Positions 50,892-59,630 of a DNA stretch of 64,000 nucleotides are shown here, one piece after another. The stretch lies in assembly GCF_001423525.1 (NCBI RefSeq), contig NZ_LMOI01000024.1, positions 1 to 64,000 on the forward strand, in the 5' to 3' direction. Under the pieces are notes generated by a model that had not been told where the DNA came from, made no database searches, and worked only from the letters and a program-made list of their open reading frames with translations. Source of the DNA: Arthrobacter sp. Leaf137. GTDB lineage: Bacteria; Actinomycetota; Actinomycetes; Actinomycetales; Micrococcaceae. The translations under genes were made by a program, and so were the position numbers. Numbering within the stretch: position 1 is the first letter of the stretch; the number at the start of each line of letters is the position of its first letter.

Positions 50892-51836
50892 TCAGTGCAT
50901 TCCGCGCAGGAGGCGGGCAAGGACCGGAACATTCACGGTGTTGGGGGCCGGGCCGGAGGACAGGAACTCCTTGAGCCCGCGGGTCAGCCCCGCAGCGTTG
51001 ACGATCCTGACAGTTTCAAGTTCTCCAGCTGATCGCCGGTGCTGGTCAATCACCGGTTCGTGCAAATTTCCACCAGGGCTGTGGACCACAGTCCATCCCG
51101 TCACGTTCAGCTCCGGAAAGATATCCTGCATTGCGCGCACCACCTGCCCAAGTTGCGGTGGTGCGATGGCGCGCCCGCCGTGGTTCAGCGTCCGGCCGTC
51201 CCACGCGTAGGCGCCTCTGGGAAGCAGCATGGAACCCACCAGCGCCAGCCGGTAGCCGGAGAGGACCGCGTGATCGATGTGGCTGTTGTCCGCGGGGGAC
51301 AGGAGGCCGTTGATCAGCCTGGCGGCCGGGATGGCCGGCAGCACCTGCCGGGTGAGGAGCTGTACCGTGCGCATCTCGCGCTGGATCCTGGCCTCGGCGC
51401 CGAAGATGCCCCGTTTACGCGGCGTGCCGTGGACCTGCTGGCTGGCCTGGGCGAGGGGAATCAGCGGAACTATGCCGCCGTCGTTGTAGGGCGGCACATA
51501 AACGGGCGGGTCTCCGGCGGTGTTGCGTGTCCCTGGCTGGCGGTGGACGGTAGCGGAGGCCCGGCTGCCGGCAGGCGGAGCGTCAAAATGCGGACCACTG
51601 TCCGCTGAGCCGTTCTGGAAGGAACCTGCCGCATAGGAACGGTCGTACGCCTTGCGGCGCTGCGGATCGATGAGGGTTTCATACGCTGCTGTCACCTGCC
51701 GGAAAATTGCGGCATCGCCGCCCTGGTCCGGGTGGGCCGAGCGGGCAGCGCGGCGGTACGCCAGCTTGATCTCCTTGTCGGTGGCAGTGACGGCCACCTT
51801 GAGGACCTGGTAGTGGGAACTGTTGGCCTCAGTCAA
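50892..51836 (-). CDS. J-domain (DnaJ) protein with a C-terminal NERD-like domain
   Basis: A 314-residue protein. The J domain is at residues 1-70 (HYQVLKVAVTATDKEIKLAY, then HPD in RSAHPDQGGD and YETLIDPQRRKAYD). A polar Ser/Gly/Pro linker of about 60 residues follows. The C-terminal half contains NSHIDHAVLSGYRLALVGS and GWTVVHSPGG, which resemble a nuclease-related (NERD) fold; the aspartate is kept, but the downstream Glu-x-Lys is not evident. There are no zinc-finger or substrate-binding DnaJ domains. The start TTG at 51836 is supported by AAGGAT upstream; the frame extends to 52910 as shadow. It ends just before trmL. Confidence 0.75.
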   Translation of the reverse strand: MTEANSSHYQVLKVAVTATDKEIKLAYRRAARSAHPDQGGDAAIFRQVTAAYETLIDPQRRKAYDRSYAAGSFQNGSADSGPHFDAPPAGSRASATVHRQPGTRNTAGDPPVYVPPYNDGGIVPLIPLAQASQQVHGTPRKRGIFGAEARIQREMRTVQLLTRQVLPAIPAARLINGLLSPADNSHIDHAVLSGYRLALVGSMLLPRGAYAWDGRTLNHGGRAIAPPQLGQVVRAMQDIFPELNVTGWTVVHSPGGNLHEPVIDQHRRSAGELETVRIVNAAGLTRGLKEFLSSGPAPNTVNVPVLARLLRGMH

Positions 51837-52037
51837 ACACTCATCCTTTTCTCCGTCGGCCGGTCCGCGGGAATCCGGCCTGCCCAGTCTAGCCAGCGAC
51901 CTTCCTTGCGAGACGGCCGCGGACCCTGTTCTTTCAACGTCTGTCCGGGCGGCTCCGGTTCCCGGCGCACTGGAGTTTAGACTCGTGGGGGCACGGCCGG
52001 CGCGGCCGTCCGGGAACTGACTGGGGTGGAGATGGAG

Positions 52038-52739
52038 ATGCCGACGGCGGACAGGGCTGCGTGCGTAAGGCCTCGGCGGGTGCCGCTGCAGGCGCTCGCG
52101 GCCGGAGCCGCAGTGGTGGGTACTTTGCTGGCGGGGTGCAGCGTGGATGTCCGTGATCCGTCCGTTCCCGAACCGGTGCAGAGTCCGTCGGTGCTGGCCA
52201 CCCCCAGTATCACTCCAGGCCATGACGCTGAAGCTGTGGCTGCGCAGGACCTTCCCTTCAGCGCCGGCGGCATCCTGGCGCGCGGTGTTCCGGTGGGGCT
52301 GGCGGACGGCCTGAAGGAGGCCCCGGGGTGGAAGCAGGTCAAGGACAACGTCGCCGGTGAAAGCCAATATCTTAAGGCGGACGGTTGCCTGGTGGCGGCG
52401 AAGGTCCGGGGCAACCAGTCGGCGTTGGCCAAGGGGGACGACCGCGAATCCACAGTGGCGCTCTTCAAGTACCTGGATCCCACCATCCTCCCGGAATACC
52501 TCAAGACGGAGAAGTTGCGGTGGGGCGGCGATCCTGACGCGCCCGCCCGTACCGTCGAGGTGCTGGCGCTGGAGCCCGCCGTTCCGCAGGGCGGCCGGGC
52601 CACGGCAATCCTGGCCCGGCTGTTTGCTACTGCAGGTTCTTCGGTCTACGTCAGTGTGTCCTGCCCCGATACCGCATCCTTGGGGTCGGCACGTGGAGAC
52701 GTCGTAAAGTTCCTGCCGGTCCTGCCACCGTCCAACTAG
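52038..52739 (+). CDS. Lipoprotein of unknown function
   Basis: A 233-residue exported protein. The signal peptide is RPRRVPLQALAAGAAVVGTLL with lipobox LAGC, giving a lipidated cysteine near residue 31. The mature part starts with a Pro/Ser/Thr linker (VPEPVQSPSVLATPSITP) and continues as a mixed alpha/beta domain with two cysteines (DGCLVAAK and VSVSCPDT) that could form a disulfide. The ATG at 52038 has GGAG at ideal spacing; GTG 52026 and ATG 52032 are alternatives. Its stop overlaps the convergent doxX stop in the sequence CTAG. I do not recognise a family. Confidence 0.75.
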   Translation: MPTADRAACVRPRRVPLQALAAGAAVVGTLLAGCSVDVRDPSVPEPVQSPSVLATPSITPGHDAEAVAAQDLPFSAGGILARGVPVGLADGLKEAPGWKQVKDNVAGESQYLKADGCLVAAKVRGNQSALAKGDDRESTVALFKYLDPTILPEYLKTEKLRWGGDPDAPARTVEVLALEPAVPQGGRATAILARLFATAGSSVYVSVSCPDTASLGSARGDVVKFLPVLPPSN

Positions 52740-53194
52740 GTGGTCCGCGGCGCTGTCTGCTCCTGCCGGGACGCTCCGTTCCGCTGGGCGCTGCTCCATT
52801 GCGCCAGGCGGTTGAGGGCCAGTGCACCCACCAGCAGGCCGAAATCCCGCAGGGCAACGTCGAAGAAACTTCCCAGGACGAGGAGGTTGATGATGATGCC
52901 GGCCAGCCATGCGGCCACCAGCAGGGATCCGAAGCGGGGGCGCACTGCGACGGCGATGCCCGCCACAACCTCCACGACACCCACCACGTACATGAAGGTC
53001 TGGGGTTGGAGCGGCACTACGGCGGTGGCCTGCGGGGCGAGGTAGATGGTCCAGTTCGTGAGCACGTTTGTGAACTTGTCCAGGCCGAACAGGATGGGCG
53101 CAACGGTGAACACCGTGCGCAGGAGCAGGAAGGCCTGCCGCGCCGGATCAACGGCCGTCAGGTGATAGGGGCGGGTGGCTGATGAAGTTTTCAT
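52736..53194 (-). CDS. DoxX family membrane protein
   Basis: A 152-residue protein with four membrane helices: AFLLLRTVFTVAPILFGLDK, FMYVVGVVEVVAGIAVAV, LLVAAWLAGIIINLLVLGSF and FGLLVGALALNRLA. It belongs to the DoxX superfamily, small quinone- or redox-linked membrane proteins. GAAGGAG lies upstream of the ATG at 53194. It is divergent from the SufR-like regulator and shares an operator-like palindrome with it. Members of this family have been tied to oxidative and thiol stress in mycobacteria, which fits a redox-sensing regulator next door. Confidence 0.85.
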   Translation of the reverse strand: MKTSSATRPYHLTAVDPARQAFLLLRTVFTVAPILFGLDKFTNVLTNWTIYLAPQATAVVPLQPQTFMYVVGVVEVVAGIAVAVRPRFGSLLVAAWLAGIIINLLVLGSFFDVALRDFGLLVGALALNRLAQWSSAQRNGASRQEQTAPRTT

Positions 53195-53203
53195 TGCAAC
53201 TCC

Positions 53204-53232
53204 TTCTAAAAGTAGATTCCACTATTTTAGAA
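53204..53232. promoter_or_regulatory. Palindromic operator overlapping the doxX promoter
   Basis: TTCTAAAAGTAG (53204-53215) and CTATTTTAGAA (53222-53232) are inverted copies, apart from one extra base, with a 6-bp spacer. For doxX, TAAAAT (53229-53224, minus strand) is a -10 and TTGATT (53253-53248) a -35 at 18-bp spacing. The right arm therefore covers the doxX -10, and the left arm lies beside its ribosome-binding site. Confidence 0.65.
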
Positions 53233-53244
53233 ACGTTGGGAGTC

Positions 53245-53250
53245 TATAAT
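53245..53250 (+). promoter_or_regulatory. Perfect -10 of the SufR-like regulator gene
   Basis: TATAAT, 31 bp before the start codon. Its -35 region would fall on the right arm of the palindrome at 53222-53232, so the regulator could control itself and doxX together. No TTGACA-like hexamer is present. Confidence 0.6.
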
Positions 53251-53281
53251 CAAGAGATCTTGACTATGGAAGTGGTGGACA

Positions 53282-54001
53282 ATGGGTAAGCTTCCCTGGG
53301 CGCGTCGTGTGGCGGCCCTCGCCTCGCTGGCCGACGACAAGCGACTCCGGATTTTTGAACTCGTCGCAGCCGCCCCGCATGCGCTGGGACGCGATGAAGT
53401 AGCCGGCGCGGCCGGTGTACCGAGGAGCACCGCCTCGTTCCACCTCGACCGGCTGGTCCAGGACGGCCTCCTGTCCGTGGAATTCCACAAGCCGCCGGAG
53501 CGCTCCGGACCCGGATCGGGCCGGCCGGCCAAGATGTACCGGCCCGCTGCCCATGAAGTTACGGCCTCGGTTCCCGAGCGGAACTATGACCTTGCCGGAG
53601 AAGTCCTTGCTGCGGCCATTGAGCGGGCGCAAACCACGGGGGAGACGGTGGGCGATGCGCTTCGGGAAGCAGCCTTTACGGCGGGCCGCGACCAGGCCGG
53701 CGGCGCCGCCTCGCTGGAGGACTTCCTGACGGCCACGGGATACCGGCCGGTTCCGGACGGGAGTGGCGGCTACACGCTGCCAAACTGCCCGTTCCACCGG
53801 CTGTCACGGGAGTACCGGGACGTGGTCTGCGTCATGAACGGAGCCTTCCTGCGTGGCGCCGCGCAGGCCTGCGGGGGCAGCGGGGACGATGTGGCTGCCG
53901 CCGCCGGCCCGGGAGGATGTTGCGCCAGAATCAATGCAGGCGCGGCTGCGGAGACATCTGCGGAGACCCTCCGGCCAGGGGCCGTCACGCCCCGGGGATA
54001 G
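53282..54001 (+). CDS. ArsR/SufR-like HTH regulator with cysteine-rich C-terminus
   Basis: A 239-residue regulator. The N-terminal winged helix (residues 8-75, DEVAGAAGVPRSTASFHLDR) is ArsR-like. The C-terminal part carries cysteines in the pattern C-x13-C-x13-C-x15-CC (NCPFHRLSREYRDVVCVMNG, then QACGG and GGCC). Cyanobacterial SufR binds a 4Fe-4S cluster through C-x12-C-x13-C-x14-C, so an iron-sulfur or metal-sensing role is likely here. It is divergent from doxX and lies 9 bp upstream of a cysteine desulfurase gene. The tail after the cysteines is Ala-rich. Confidence 0.8.
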   Translation: MGKLPWARRVAALASLADDKRLRIFELVAAAPHALGRDEVAGAAGVPRSTASFHLDRLVQDGLLSVEFHKPPERSGPGSGRPAKMYRPAAHEVTASVPERNYDLAGEVLAAAIERAQTTGETVGDALREAAFTAGRDQAGGAASLEDFLTATGYRPVPDGSGGYTLPNCPFHRLSREYRDVVCVMNGAFLRGAAQACGGSGDDVAAAAGPGGCCARINAGAAAETSAETLRPGAVTPRG

Positions 54002-54004
54002 AAT
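53999..54004 (+). promoter_or_regulatory. -10 element of the cysteine desulfurase gene (leaderless)
   Basis: TAGAAT, six bases, GTG at 54011. It overlaps the stop codon of the upstream regulator gene, so the desulfurase probably has its own transcript. Confidence 0.55.
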
Positions 54005-54010
54005 TGCAGC

Positions 54011-55234
54011 GTGTCCGCCTACCTCGACCACGCCGCCACCACCCCACTTTCCGCCGAAGCGCTGGCCGCTTTGACGCGCGAGTTGGCCCGTACCGGAAAC
54101 CCATCGTCGCTGCACGGCTCCGGGCGGCGGGCACGCCGCACCGTCGAGGATGCCCGGGAATCGGTGGCCGCCGCCGCCGGCGCCCACCCTTCCGAAGTCA
54201 TCTTCACCTCCGGCGGCACTGAGGCCGACAATCTCGCCGTCAAAGGCCTGTTCTGGTCCCGCGTGGCTGAGGACCCGGCGCGCCGGCGGATCCTCTGTTC
54301 CGCCGTCGAGCACCACGCAGTACTGGACACTGTGGAATGGCTGGAGCGGCACGAACACGCCGACGTGACGTGGCTGCCTGTAGACAGCGACGGCGTAGTG
54401 GACCTGGGCGTCCTGGGCGCCGAGCTTGCGCGCGATCCCGGATCCATCGCCCTGGTGACCGTGATGTGGGCCAATAACGAAGTGGGGACCATCCAGCCCG
54501 TTTCGCGGATTGTCGAGATGGCCCACGCAGCCGGCGTTCCTGTCCATTCGGATGCCGTCCAGGCCTTCGGCTCGGTAGAGGTGGACTTCAAGGGCTCGGG
54601 ACTGGACGCCATGTCCGTGTCCGGCCACAAAATCGGCGGGCCGGTGGGCGTGGGGGCGCTGCTCCTTGGCCGGGCAGTCAAGTTGACCCCGGTCCAGCAT
54701 GGAGGGGGCCAGGAGCGCGATGTCCGCTCGGGAACCCTGGATACGGCGTCGATCGCCGCTTTTGCCGCTGCTGCCCAGGGAGCCACCTCCGCCCTGGCCT
54801 CCGAGTCCAGCCGGATCGCCGCTCTTCGTGACCGGTTGATCGACGGCGTTCGGGAGCGGGTGCCCGAAGCGGTCCTCCGGGGTGCGCCCGGCGATGGCCG
54901 GCTCCCCGGCAATGCCCATTTCACCTTCCCGGGTTGTGAAGGCGATTCCCTGTTGTTCCTCCTGGATCTCGCCGGGGTGGAGTCCTCAACCGGCTCTGCT
55001 TGTACCGCCGGGGTGCCACGCCCCTCGCATGTCCTCCTGGCCATGGGGCTGGATGAGGAAACCGCGCGTGGTGCGCAGCGCTTCACCCTCGGCCACGCGT
55101 CCACGGAGGCGGACGTGGAGGCCCTGCTGGCAGCGCTTCCGGATGCCTGCGCCCGTGCGCGGCAGGCGGGGATGGCCGGCCACGAGTCCTCCATCCAGAC
55201 GGCCGCAACGGTGGCCCGCCGAAGCGTACGCTGA
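54011..55234 (+). CDS. Cysteine desulfurase (IscS/NifS-like)
   Basis: PLP enzyme that transfers sulfur from cysteine to acceptor proteins. The 407-residue protein starts VSAYLDHAATTPLSAEAL. The PLP lysine is in MSVSGHKIGGPVGVGALL and the active-site cysteine loop is in GSACTAGVPRPSHVL, the long-loop IscS/NifS type I form. The GTG at 54011 has no Shine-Dalgarno and fits a leaderless start. mnmA follows after 142 bp; the pair is the minimal sulfur relay for tRNA 2-thiouridine, as with Rv3025c-Rv3024c in M. tuberculosis. A wider iron-sulfur role is possible. Confidence 0.93.
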   Translation: MSAYLDHAATTPLSAEALAALTRELARTGNPSSLHGSGRRARRTVEDARESVAAAAGAHPSEVIFTSGGTEADNLAVKGLFWSRVAEDPARRRILCSAVEHHAVLDTVEWLERHEHADVTWLPVDSDGVVDLGVLGAELARDPGSIALVTVMWANNEVGTIQPVSRIVEMAHAAGVPVHSDAVQAFGSVEVDFKGSGLDAMSVSGHKIGGPVGVGALLLGRAVKLTPVQHGGGQERDVRSGTLDTASIAAFAAAAQGATSALASESSRIAALRDRLIDGVRERVPEAVLRGAPGDGRLPGNAHFTFPGCEGDSLLFLLDLAGVESSTGSACTAGVPRPSHVLLAMGLDEETARGAQRFTLGHASTEADVEALLAALPDACARARQAGMAGHESSIQTAATVARRSVR

Positions 55235-55376
55235 CCGTTTGCCTCTGCTGGCCGCGGGCGGGCAAGGGCGGCGATTTGCGGCCGGCCGTAGAATAGATAG
55301 GCGAGGATCGTTTTCCGGCTCGTGCCGGCGGTCCGCCCCGGGCCACGAGCCGAATACCTCCCACCAGAAAGCCAGC

Positions 55377-56513
55377 ATGCGAGTTTTAGCAGCCATGAGC
55401 GGCGGCGTTGATTCCGCCGTTGCAGCCGCCCGCGCCGTCGAGGCAGGCCACGACGTCGTCGGCGTCCACCTGGCGCTGTCCCGGATGCCCGGTACGCTGC
55501 GGACGGGCAGCCGGGGTTGCTGCACCATTGAAGACTCGCGGGACGCCTGGCGTGCTTGCGACGTGCTCGGCATTCCCTACTACGTGTGGGATTTCTCGGA
55601 GCGCTTCAAAGAAGATGTGGTCCAGGACTTCATCGACGAGTACGCCGCGGGCCGCACCCCCAACCCCTGCATGCGCTGCAACGAACGGATCAAGTTCGCA
55701 GCGCTTCTCGAAAAGGCCATCGCCCTGGGCTTTGACGCCGTCTGCACCGGCCACTACGCCAAAGTCATCGAAGACTCCCACGGCAACCGCGAGCTCCACC
55801 GCGCAGCGGACTGGGCCAAGGACCAGAGCTATGTTCTGGGCGTCCTGACCCACGAGCAGCTCAAGCACTCGATGTTTCCCCTTGCAGACACGCCGTCCAA
55901 GGCCGAGGTCCGTGCGGAGGCTGAGCGCCGGGGATTGTCGGTAGCCAACAAGCCCGACAGCCACGACATCTGCTTCATTCCCGATGGCGACACTGCCGGA
56001 TGGCTCGCCGAAAAGATCGACATGGCCACCGGGGACATCGTGGACGAAACCGGCGCGAAGGTTGGCGAGCACCCCGGGGCCAACGCCTTCACGGTAGGCC
56101 AGCGCCGCGGCCTGAAGCTCGGGCGCCCGGCCGCTGACGGCAAGCCCCGTTTCGTGCTGGAGATCCGGCCCAAGGAAAACAAAGTTGTGGTGGGGCCCGA
56201 GGCGCTGCTGGCCATCGACGAAATCCAGGGCATCAAAGTCTCCTGGGCCGGACTGCCCATCGAGGAAGTGGAAACCGGCGAAGAATTCGATTGCTATGCG
56301 CAGGTCAGGGCCCACGGGGACCCCGTGCCGGCGCGTGCCCGGATGGAAGCGGATCCCGACGCCGCGGACGCCGCGGCTCGGCTTGTGGTCACGCTGACCG
56401 ACCCGCTGCGTGGTGTCGCACCAGGTCAGACGGTTGTCCTGTACCAGGGCAGCCGGGTGCTCGGCCAGGCCACCATTGACGCCGCCCGTTCGCTGCAGCG
56501 CGCAGTGCTCTAG
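55377..56513 (+). CDS. mnmA: tRNA-specific 2-thiouridylase MnmA
   Basis: Thiolates U34 of tRNA-Glu, -Gln and -Lys using sulfur from the desulfurase. The 378-residue protein has the PP-loop VLAAMSGGVDSAVAA, the catalytic cysteine in RTPNPCMRCN and the second in SHDICFIPDGD. The ATG at 55377 (MRVLAAMSGGVDSA) is the family start; the frame runs back to 54882. A TAGAAT at 55289-55294 is a candidate -10. A terminator follows. Confidence 0.95.
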   Translation: MRVLAAMSGGVDSAVAAARAVEAGHDVVGVHLALSRMPGTLRTGSRGCCTIEDSRDAWRACDVLGIPYYVWDFSERFKEDVVQDFIDEYAAGRTPNPCMRCNERIKFAALLEKAIALGFDAVCTGHYAKVIEDSHGNRELHRAADWAKDQSYVLGVLTHEQLKHSMFPLADTPSKAEVRAEAERRGLSVANKPDSHDICFIPDGDTAGWLAEKIDMATGDIVDETGAKVGEHPGANAFTVGQRRGLKLGRPAADGKPRFVLEIRPKENKVVVGPEALLAIDEIQGIKVSWAGLPIEEVETGEEFDCYAQVRAHGDPVPARARMEADPDAADAAARLVVTLTDPLRGVAPGQTVVLYQGSRVLGQATIDAARSLQRAVL

Positions 56514-56548
56514 GACATTTCCCCAGGCCGGGCAGTCGCCCGCCTCAC

Positions 56549-56580
56549 GACGCCGCCCGGCACAATATGGGCGGCGTCTT
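56549..56580 (+). terminator. Terminator downstream of mnmA
   Basis: GACGCCGCCC (56549-56558) and GGGCGGCGTC (56569-56578) form a perfect 10-bp stem with a 10-base loop, followed by TTT. Confidence 0.8.
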
Positions 56581-56782
56581 TAGCCGTGCTGCCCCTTGAC
56601 CGGCGGGCCGGAGGAAAACATCTGTTGCCCAAGGTAAATTTTGTGTCTCAACTCACAGGATTGGCGCTCCTGGGTGCTGACTCTCTGATTGAATCTACCC
56701 ATCAGCACTGCGCGCCGCTGCCCGGGCTCATGCGCTTTTTCGTGGCCGGCGCGCAGGTACTCATCGGACAGAAAGTTCAGAG

Positions 56783-58414
56783 ATGACCAAGAGCAACAAA
56801 GCACTGCACGGCGCCATCGCGCTGGCAGGCATCTCCGCGCTCGCACTGACGGCCTGCACGGGCCCGTCGGGCGGCGGCGGTACCTCCACAAACGGCAGCG
56901 GAGGCAGCACGATTACCCTCGGGACGACTGACAAAGTGGTCACCCTCGACCCCGCGGGTTCTTACGACGCCGGTTCCTTCCTGGTGATGAACCAGGTCTA
57001 CCCCTTCCTGCTGAACGCCAAGCCCGGAAGTGCGGACGCCTCGCCGGACATCGCTGAATCAGCGTCCTTTACCGCCCCCACCGAGTACACGGTCAAGCTC
57101 AAATCCGGCCTGAAATTCGCCAACGGGCATGCCCTCACTTCGTCGGATGTGAAGTTCTCCATCGACCGCGTGGTGAAGATCGCGGACCCCAACGGCCCCG
57201 CGTCGCTGCTGAGCAACCTGGAATCCGTTGAGGCGACTGACGACACCACCGTTGTGTTCAAGCTCAAGGCCGCAAACGACCAGGTCTTCCCGGGCGTCCT
57301 GGCTTCAAACTCGGGACCCATCATCGACGAGGAAGTCTTCCCGGCGGACAAGGTCATGGGCGACGACGAGATCGTCAAGGCCAAGCCCTTCGCCGGTCCC
57401 TACAGCATCGACAGCTACAAGAAGAACGAGCTCATCAGCCTTAGCGTGAACCCTGACTACCAGGGACTGCTCGGCAAGCCTGCCAACGACGGCGCAAACA
57501 TCAAGTACTACGCCGACGCCAATAACCTCAAGCTCGATATCCAGCAGGGCAACATCGATGTTGCCGGCCGGTCGCTGACCGCCACGGACGTCGCCGACCT
57601 GGAGAAAGATTCCAAGGTCAAGGTCCACAAGGGGCCCGGTGGCGAGCTGCGGTACATCGTCTTCAACTTCGACACCATGCCGTTCGGTGCGAAGACTCCC
57701 GAGGCCGACCCCGCAAAGGCACTGGCCGTCCGCCAGGCAATGGCCAACATTGTGGACCGCGACGCCATCGCCACCCAGGTCTATAAGGGTACGTACCTGC
57801 CTGCCTACTCCGTGGTCCCGGAAGGATTCCTCGGCGCAAAGCAGCCGTTGAAGGACCTCTACGGAGATGGCGGAAAGCCGAGCCTGGACAAGGCCAAGAA
57901 GGTCTTCGCCGATGCAGGAATCAGCGGTCCGGTCACCATCAAGCTCCAGTACAACCCGGACCACTACGGCAGCTCCTCGGGCGACGAATACGCCATGATC
58001 AAGGAACAGCTTGAAAAGTCCGGCCTGTTTACCGTGAACCTGCAGTCCACCGAGTGGGTCACCTACTCCAAGGACCGCACCGCCGATGCCTACCCGGTGT
58101 ACCAGCTGGGCTGGTTCCCCGATTACTCCGATCCGGACAACTACCTCACCCCGTTCTTCGTTCCGGGTAACTTCCTGAAGAACCACTACGACAACGCCGA
58201 CGTTGCGGCACTGATCCAGAAGCAGCTGACCACGGTGGACAAGGACGAGCGCGTCAAGATCCTGGGCGAAACCCAGGACGCCGTCGCCAAGGACCTCTCC
58301 ACCCTGCCTTTGCTCCAGGGTGCCCAGGTCCTGGTGGCCGGTGCCGACGTCAAGGGCGTGGAGACCACCCTGGACGCTTCGTTCAAGACCCGCCTGGGTG
58401 TCATCTCCAAGTAG
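56783..58414 (+). CDS. Dipeptide/oligopeptide-type ABC transporter, substrate-binding lipoprotein
   Basis: A 543-residue family 5 solute-binding protein. The signal peptide ends in the lipobox LTAC (AIALAGISALALTAC), followed by a Gly/Ser linker. The body has the usual SBP_bac_5 features, for example TPEADPAKALAVRQAMANIV and QLGWFPDYSDPDNYLTPFF. The substrate is probably a peptide, but members also bind nickel or sugars. The region upstream (56581-56782) holds the promoter; a 66-codon frame there is not convincing. A hairpin separates it from the permease gene, which fits higher expression of the binding protein. Confidence 0.92.
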   Translation: MTKSNKALHGAIALAGISALALTACTGPSGGGGTSTNGSGGSTITLGTTDKVVTLDPAGSYDAGSFLVMNQVYPFLLNAKPGSADASPDIAESASFTAPTEYTVKLKSGLKFANGHALTSSDVKFSIDRVVKIADPNGPASLLSNLESVEATDDTTVVFKLKAANDQVFPGVLASNSGPIIDEEVFPADKVMGDDEIVKAKPFAGPYSIDSYKKNELISLSVNPDYQGLLGKPANDGANIKYYADANNLKLDIQQGNIDVAGRSLTATDVADLEKDSKVKVHKGPGGELRYIVFNFDTMPFGAKTPEADPAKALAVRQAMANIVDRDAIATQVYKGTYLPAYSVVPEGFLGAKQPLKDLYGDGGKPSLDKAKKVFADAGISGPVTIKLQYNPDHYGSSSGDEYAMIKEQLEKSGLFTVNLQSTEWVTYSKDRTADAYPVYQLGWFPDYSDPDNYLTPFFVPGNFLKNHYDNADVAALIQKQLTTVDKDERVKILGETQDAVAKDLSTLPLLQGAQVLVAGADVKGVETTLDASFKTRLGVISK

Positions 58415-58443
58415 TCCGGCCAATTCTGCCCACGGCGGGAGAT

Positions 58444-58471
58444 GGGGCGGGATGCATCAGCATCCCGCCCC
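58444..58471 (+). other. Intercistronic hairpin after the binding-protein gene
   Basis: GGGGCGGGATGC (58444-58455) and GCATCCCGCCCC (58460-58471) form a 12-bp stem with a 4-base loop and no T-run, between the binding-protein and permease genes. Such hairpins often protect the upstream part of the message. Confidence 0.7.
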
Positions 58472-58536
58472 GTTGGCCGCCTCCAGCCAGTCCTGTGGGG
58501 GAGCAATGGCGCGGGCTTTAGTTTTTAGGTAATCCG

Positions 58537-59628
58537 ATGACCACATTGATTGAAGCGCCGCCGGAAGATTCCGACGGCCTGTTGCCGGCCAAGAAGAAGT
58601 CGTCCGGCGGGGGACTTGGCCAGTACATCCTGATCCGTTTCCTCCTGATTTTCCCCACTATCCTCATCCTGGTCACCATGGTGTTCTTCCTCATGCGGAT
58701 CACAGGCGACCCGATCACCGCCGCGATGGGTGGCAGGCTGCCGCCCGACCAGCTGCAGCAGCGGATCACCGCCGCCGGCTACGACCGGCCCATCCTGGTG
58801 CAGTACTTCGAATATCTGGGACAGCTGGTGACCGGCAATTTCGGGACCACACTGTCAGACAACCGCAAAGTGACCGAAATGCTCGGCACCTACGGGTCCG
58901 CCACCCTGGAACTGAGCATCAACGCCCTGATCGTGGCGCTCCTCGTCGGCATTCCGCTGGGCATGCTGGCGGCACACCGCAGGGACCACGTTCCGGACGC
59001 CGTCCTGCGCATCTTCGCCATCCTCTGCTACGCCACCCCGGTATTCTTCGCCGGACTGCTGCTGAAGCTGACGTTCTCTGTCTGGCTGGGCTGGCTGCCG
59101 GTGGCCGGGCGGGCAAAGACATCAACCGAGCTGGCACTGACTTCGCTTCAGGCGCCCACGGGTATCTATTGGCTCGACGCATTGCGCAGCGGGAACATGG
59201 CTGCCCTGGGCGACGTCATGGCCCATGCTGTGCTTCCGGCCATCGCCCTGGGCCTCCTGACAGCAGGGATCTTCCTCCGCCTCGTACGCACGAACGTCAT
59301 CGGCACGCTCGGTAAGGACTATGTCGAGGCCGGCCGTTCCCGAGGGGTCAGCGAGTTCAGGCTGGTGACCAAGCACGCGTACAAACCGGCGCTGATTCCG
59401 ATCATCACCGTGATGGGATTGCAGATCGCCGTGATGCTCGGTGGTGCGGTCCTGACCGAGAAGACCTTCGAATGGAAGGGGCTGGGCTTCCAGCTGGCAA
59501 CCTATCTTACGGCCCGTGACTACGTTGCCGTCCAGGGCATCGTGGTGCTCCTGGCAGTCATCGTCGCCACCACCAACTTCATCGTGGACGTCGTCGCCGC
59601 GCTGATCGACCCGCGGGTGAGGTACTGA
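58537..59628 (+). CDS. Dipeptide-type ABC transporter, permease (DppB-like)
   Basis: A 363-residue inner-membrane protein with about six helices. It has the DppB N-terminal helix (YILIRFLLIFPTILILVTMV), the PxxxQY segment (YDRPILVQYFEYLGQLVTGN), and the EAA loop EAGRSRGVSEFRLVTKHAYK. The ATG at 58537 follows TTTAGGTAATCCG. dppC-like follows after 2 bp. Confidence 0.92.
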   Translation: MTTLIEAPPEDSDGLLPAKKKSSGGGLGQYILIRFLLIFPTILILVTMVFFLMRITGDPITAAMGGRLPPDQLQQRITAAGYDRPILVQYFEYLGQLVTGNFGTTLSDNRKVTEMLGTYGSATLELSINALIVALLVGIPLGMLAAHRRDHVPDAVLRIFAILCYATPVFFAGLLLKLTFSVWLGWLPVAGRAKTSTELALTSLQAPTGIYWLDALRSGNMAALGDVMAHAVLPAIALGLLTAGIFLRLVRTNVIGTLGKDYVEAGRSRGVSEFRLVTKHAYKPALIPIITVMGLQIAVMLGGAVLTEKTFEWKGLGFQLATYLTARDYVAVQGIVVLLAVIVATTNFIVDVVAALIDPRVRY

Positions 59629-59630
59629 CC

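Noticed and set aside
51837..52910. 358-codon extension of the DnaJ protein
   Set aside because: It runs antisense through the lipoprotein gene, which has a proper signal peptide; TTG at 51836 starts exactly at the J domain and has a ribosome-binding site.
56586..56786. 66-codon frame before the dipeptide-binding protein
   Set aside because: No ribosome-binding site and no recognisable composition; the region is more likely the operon promoter and leader.
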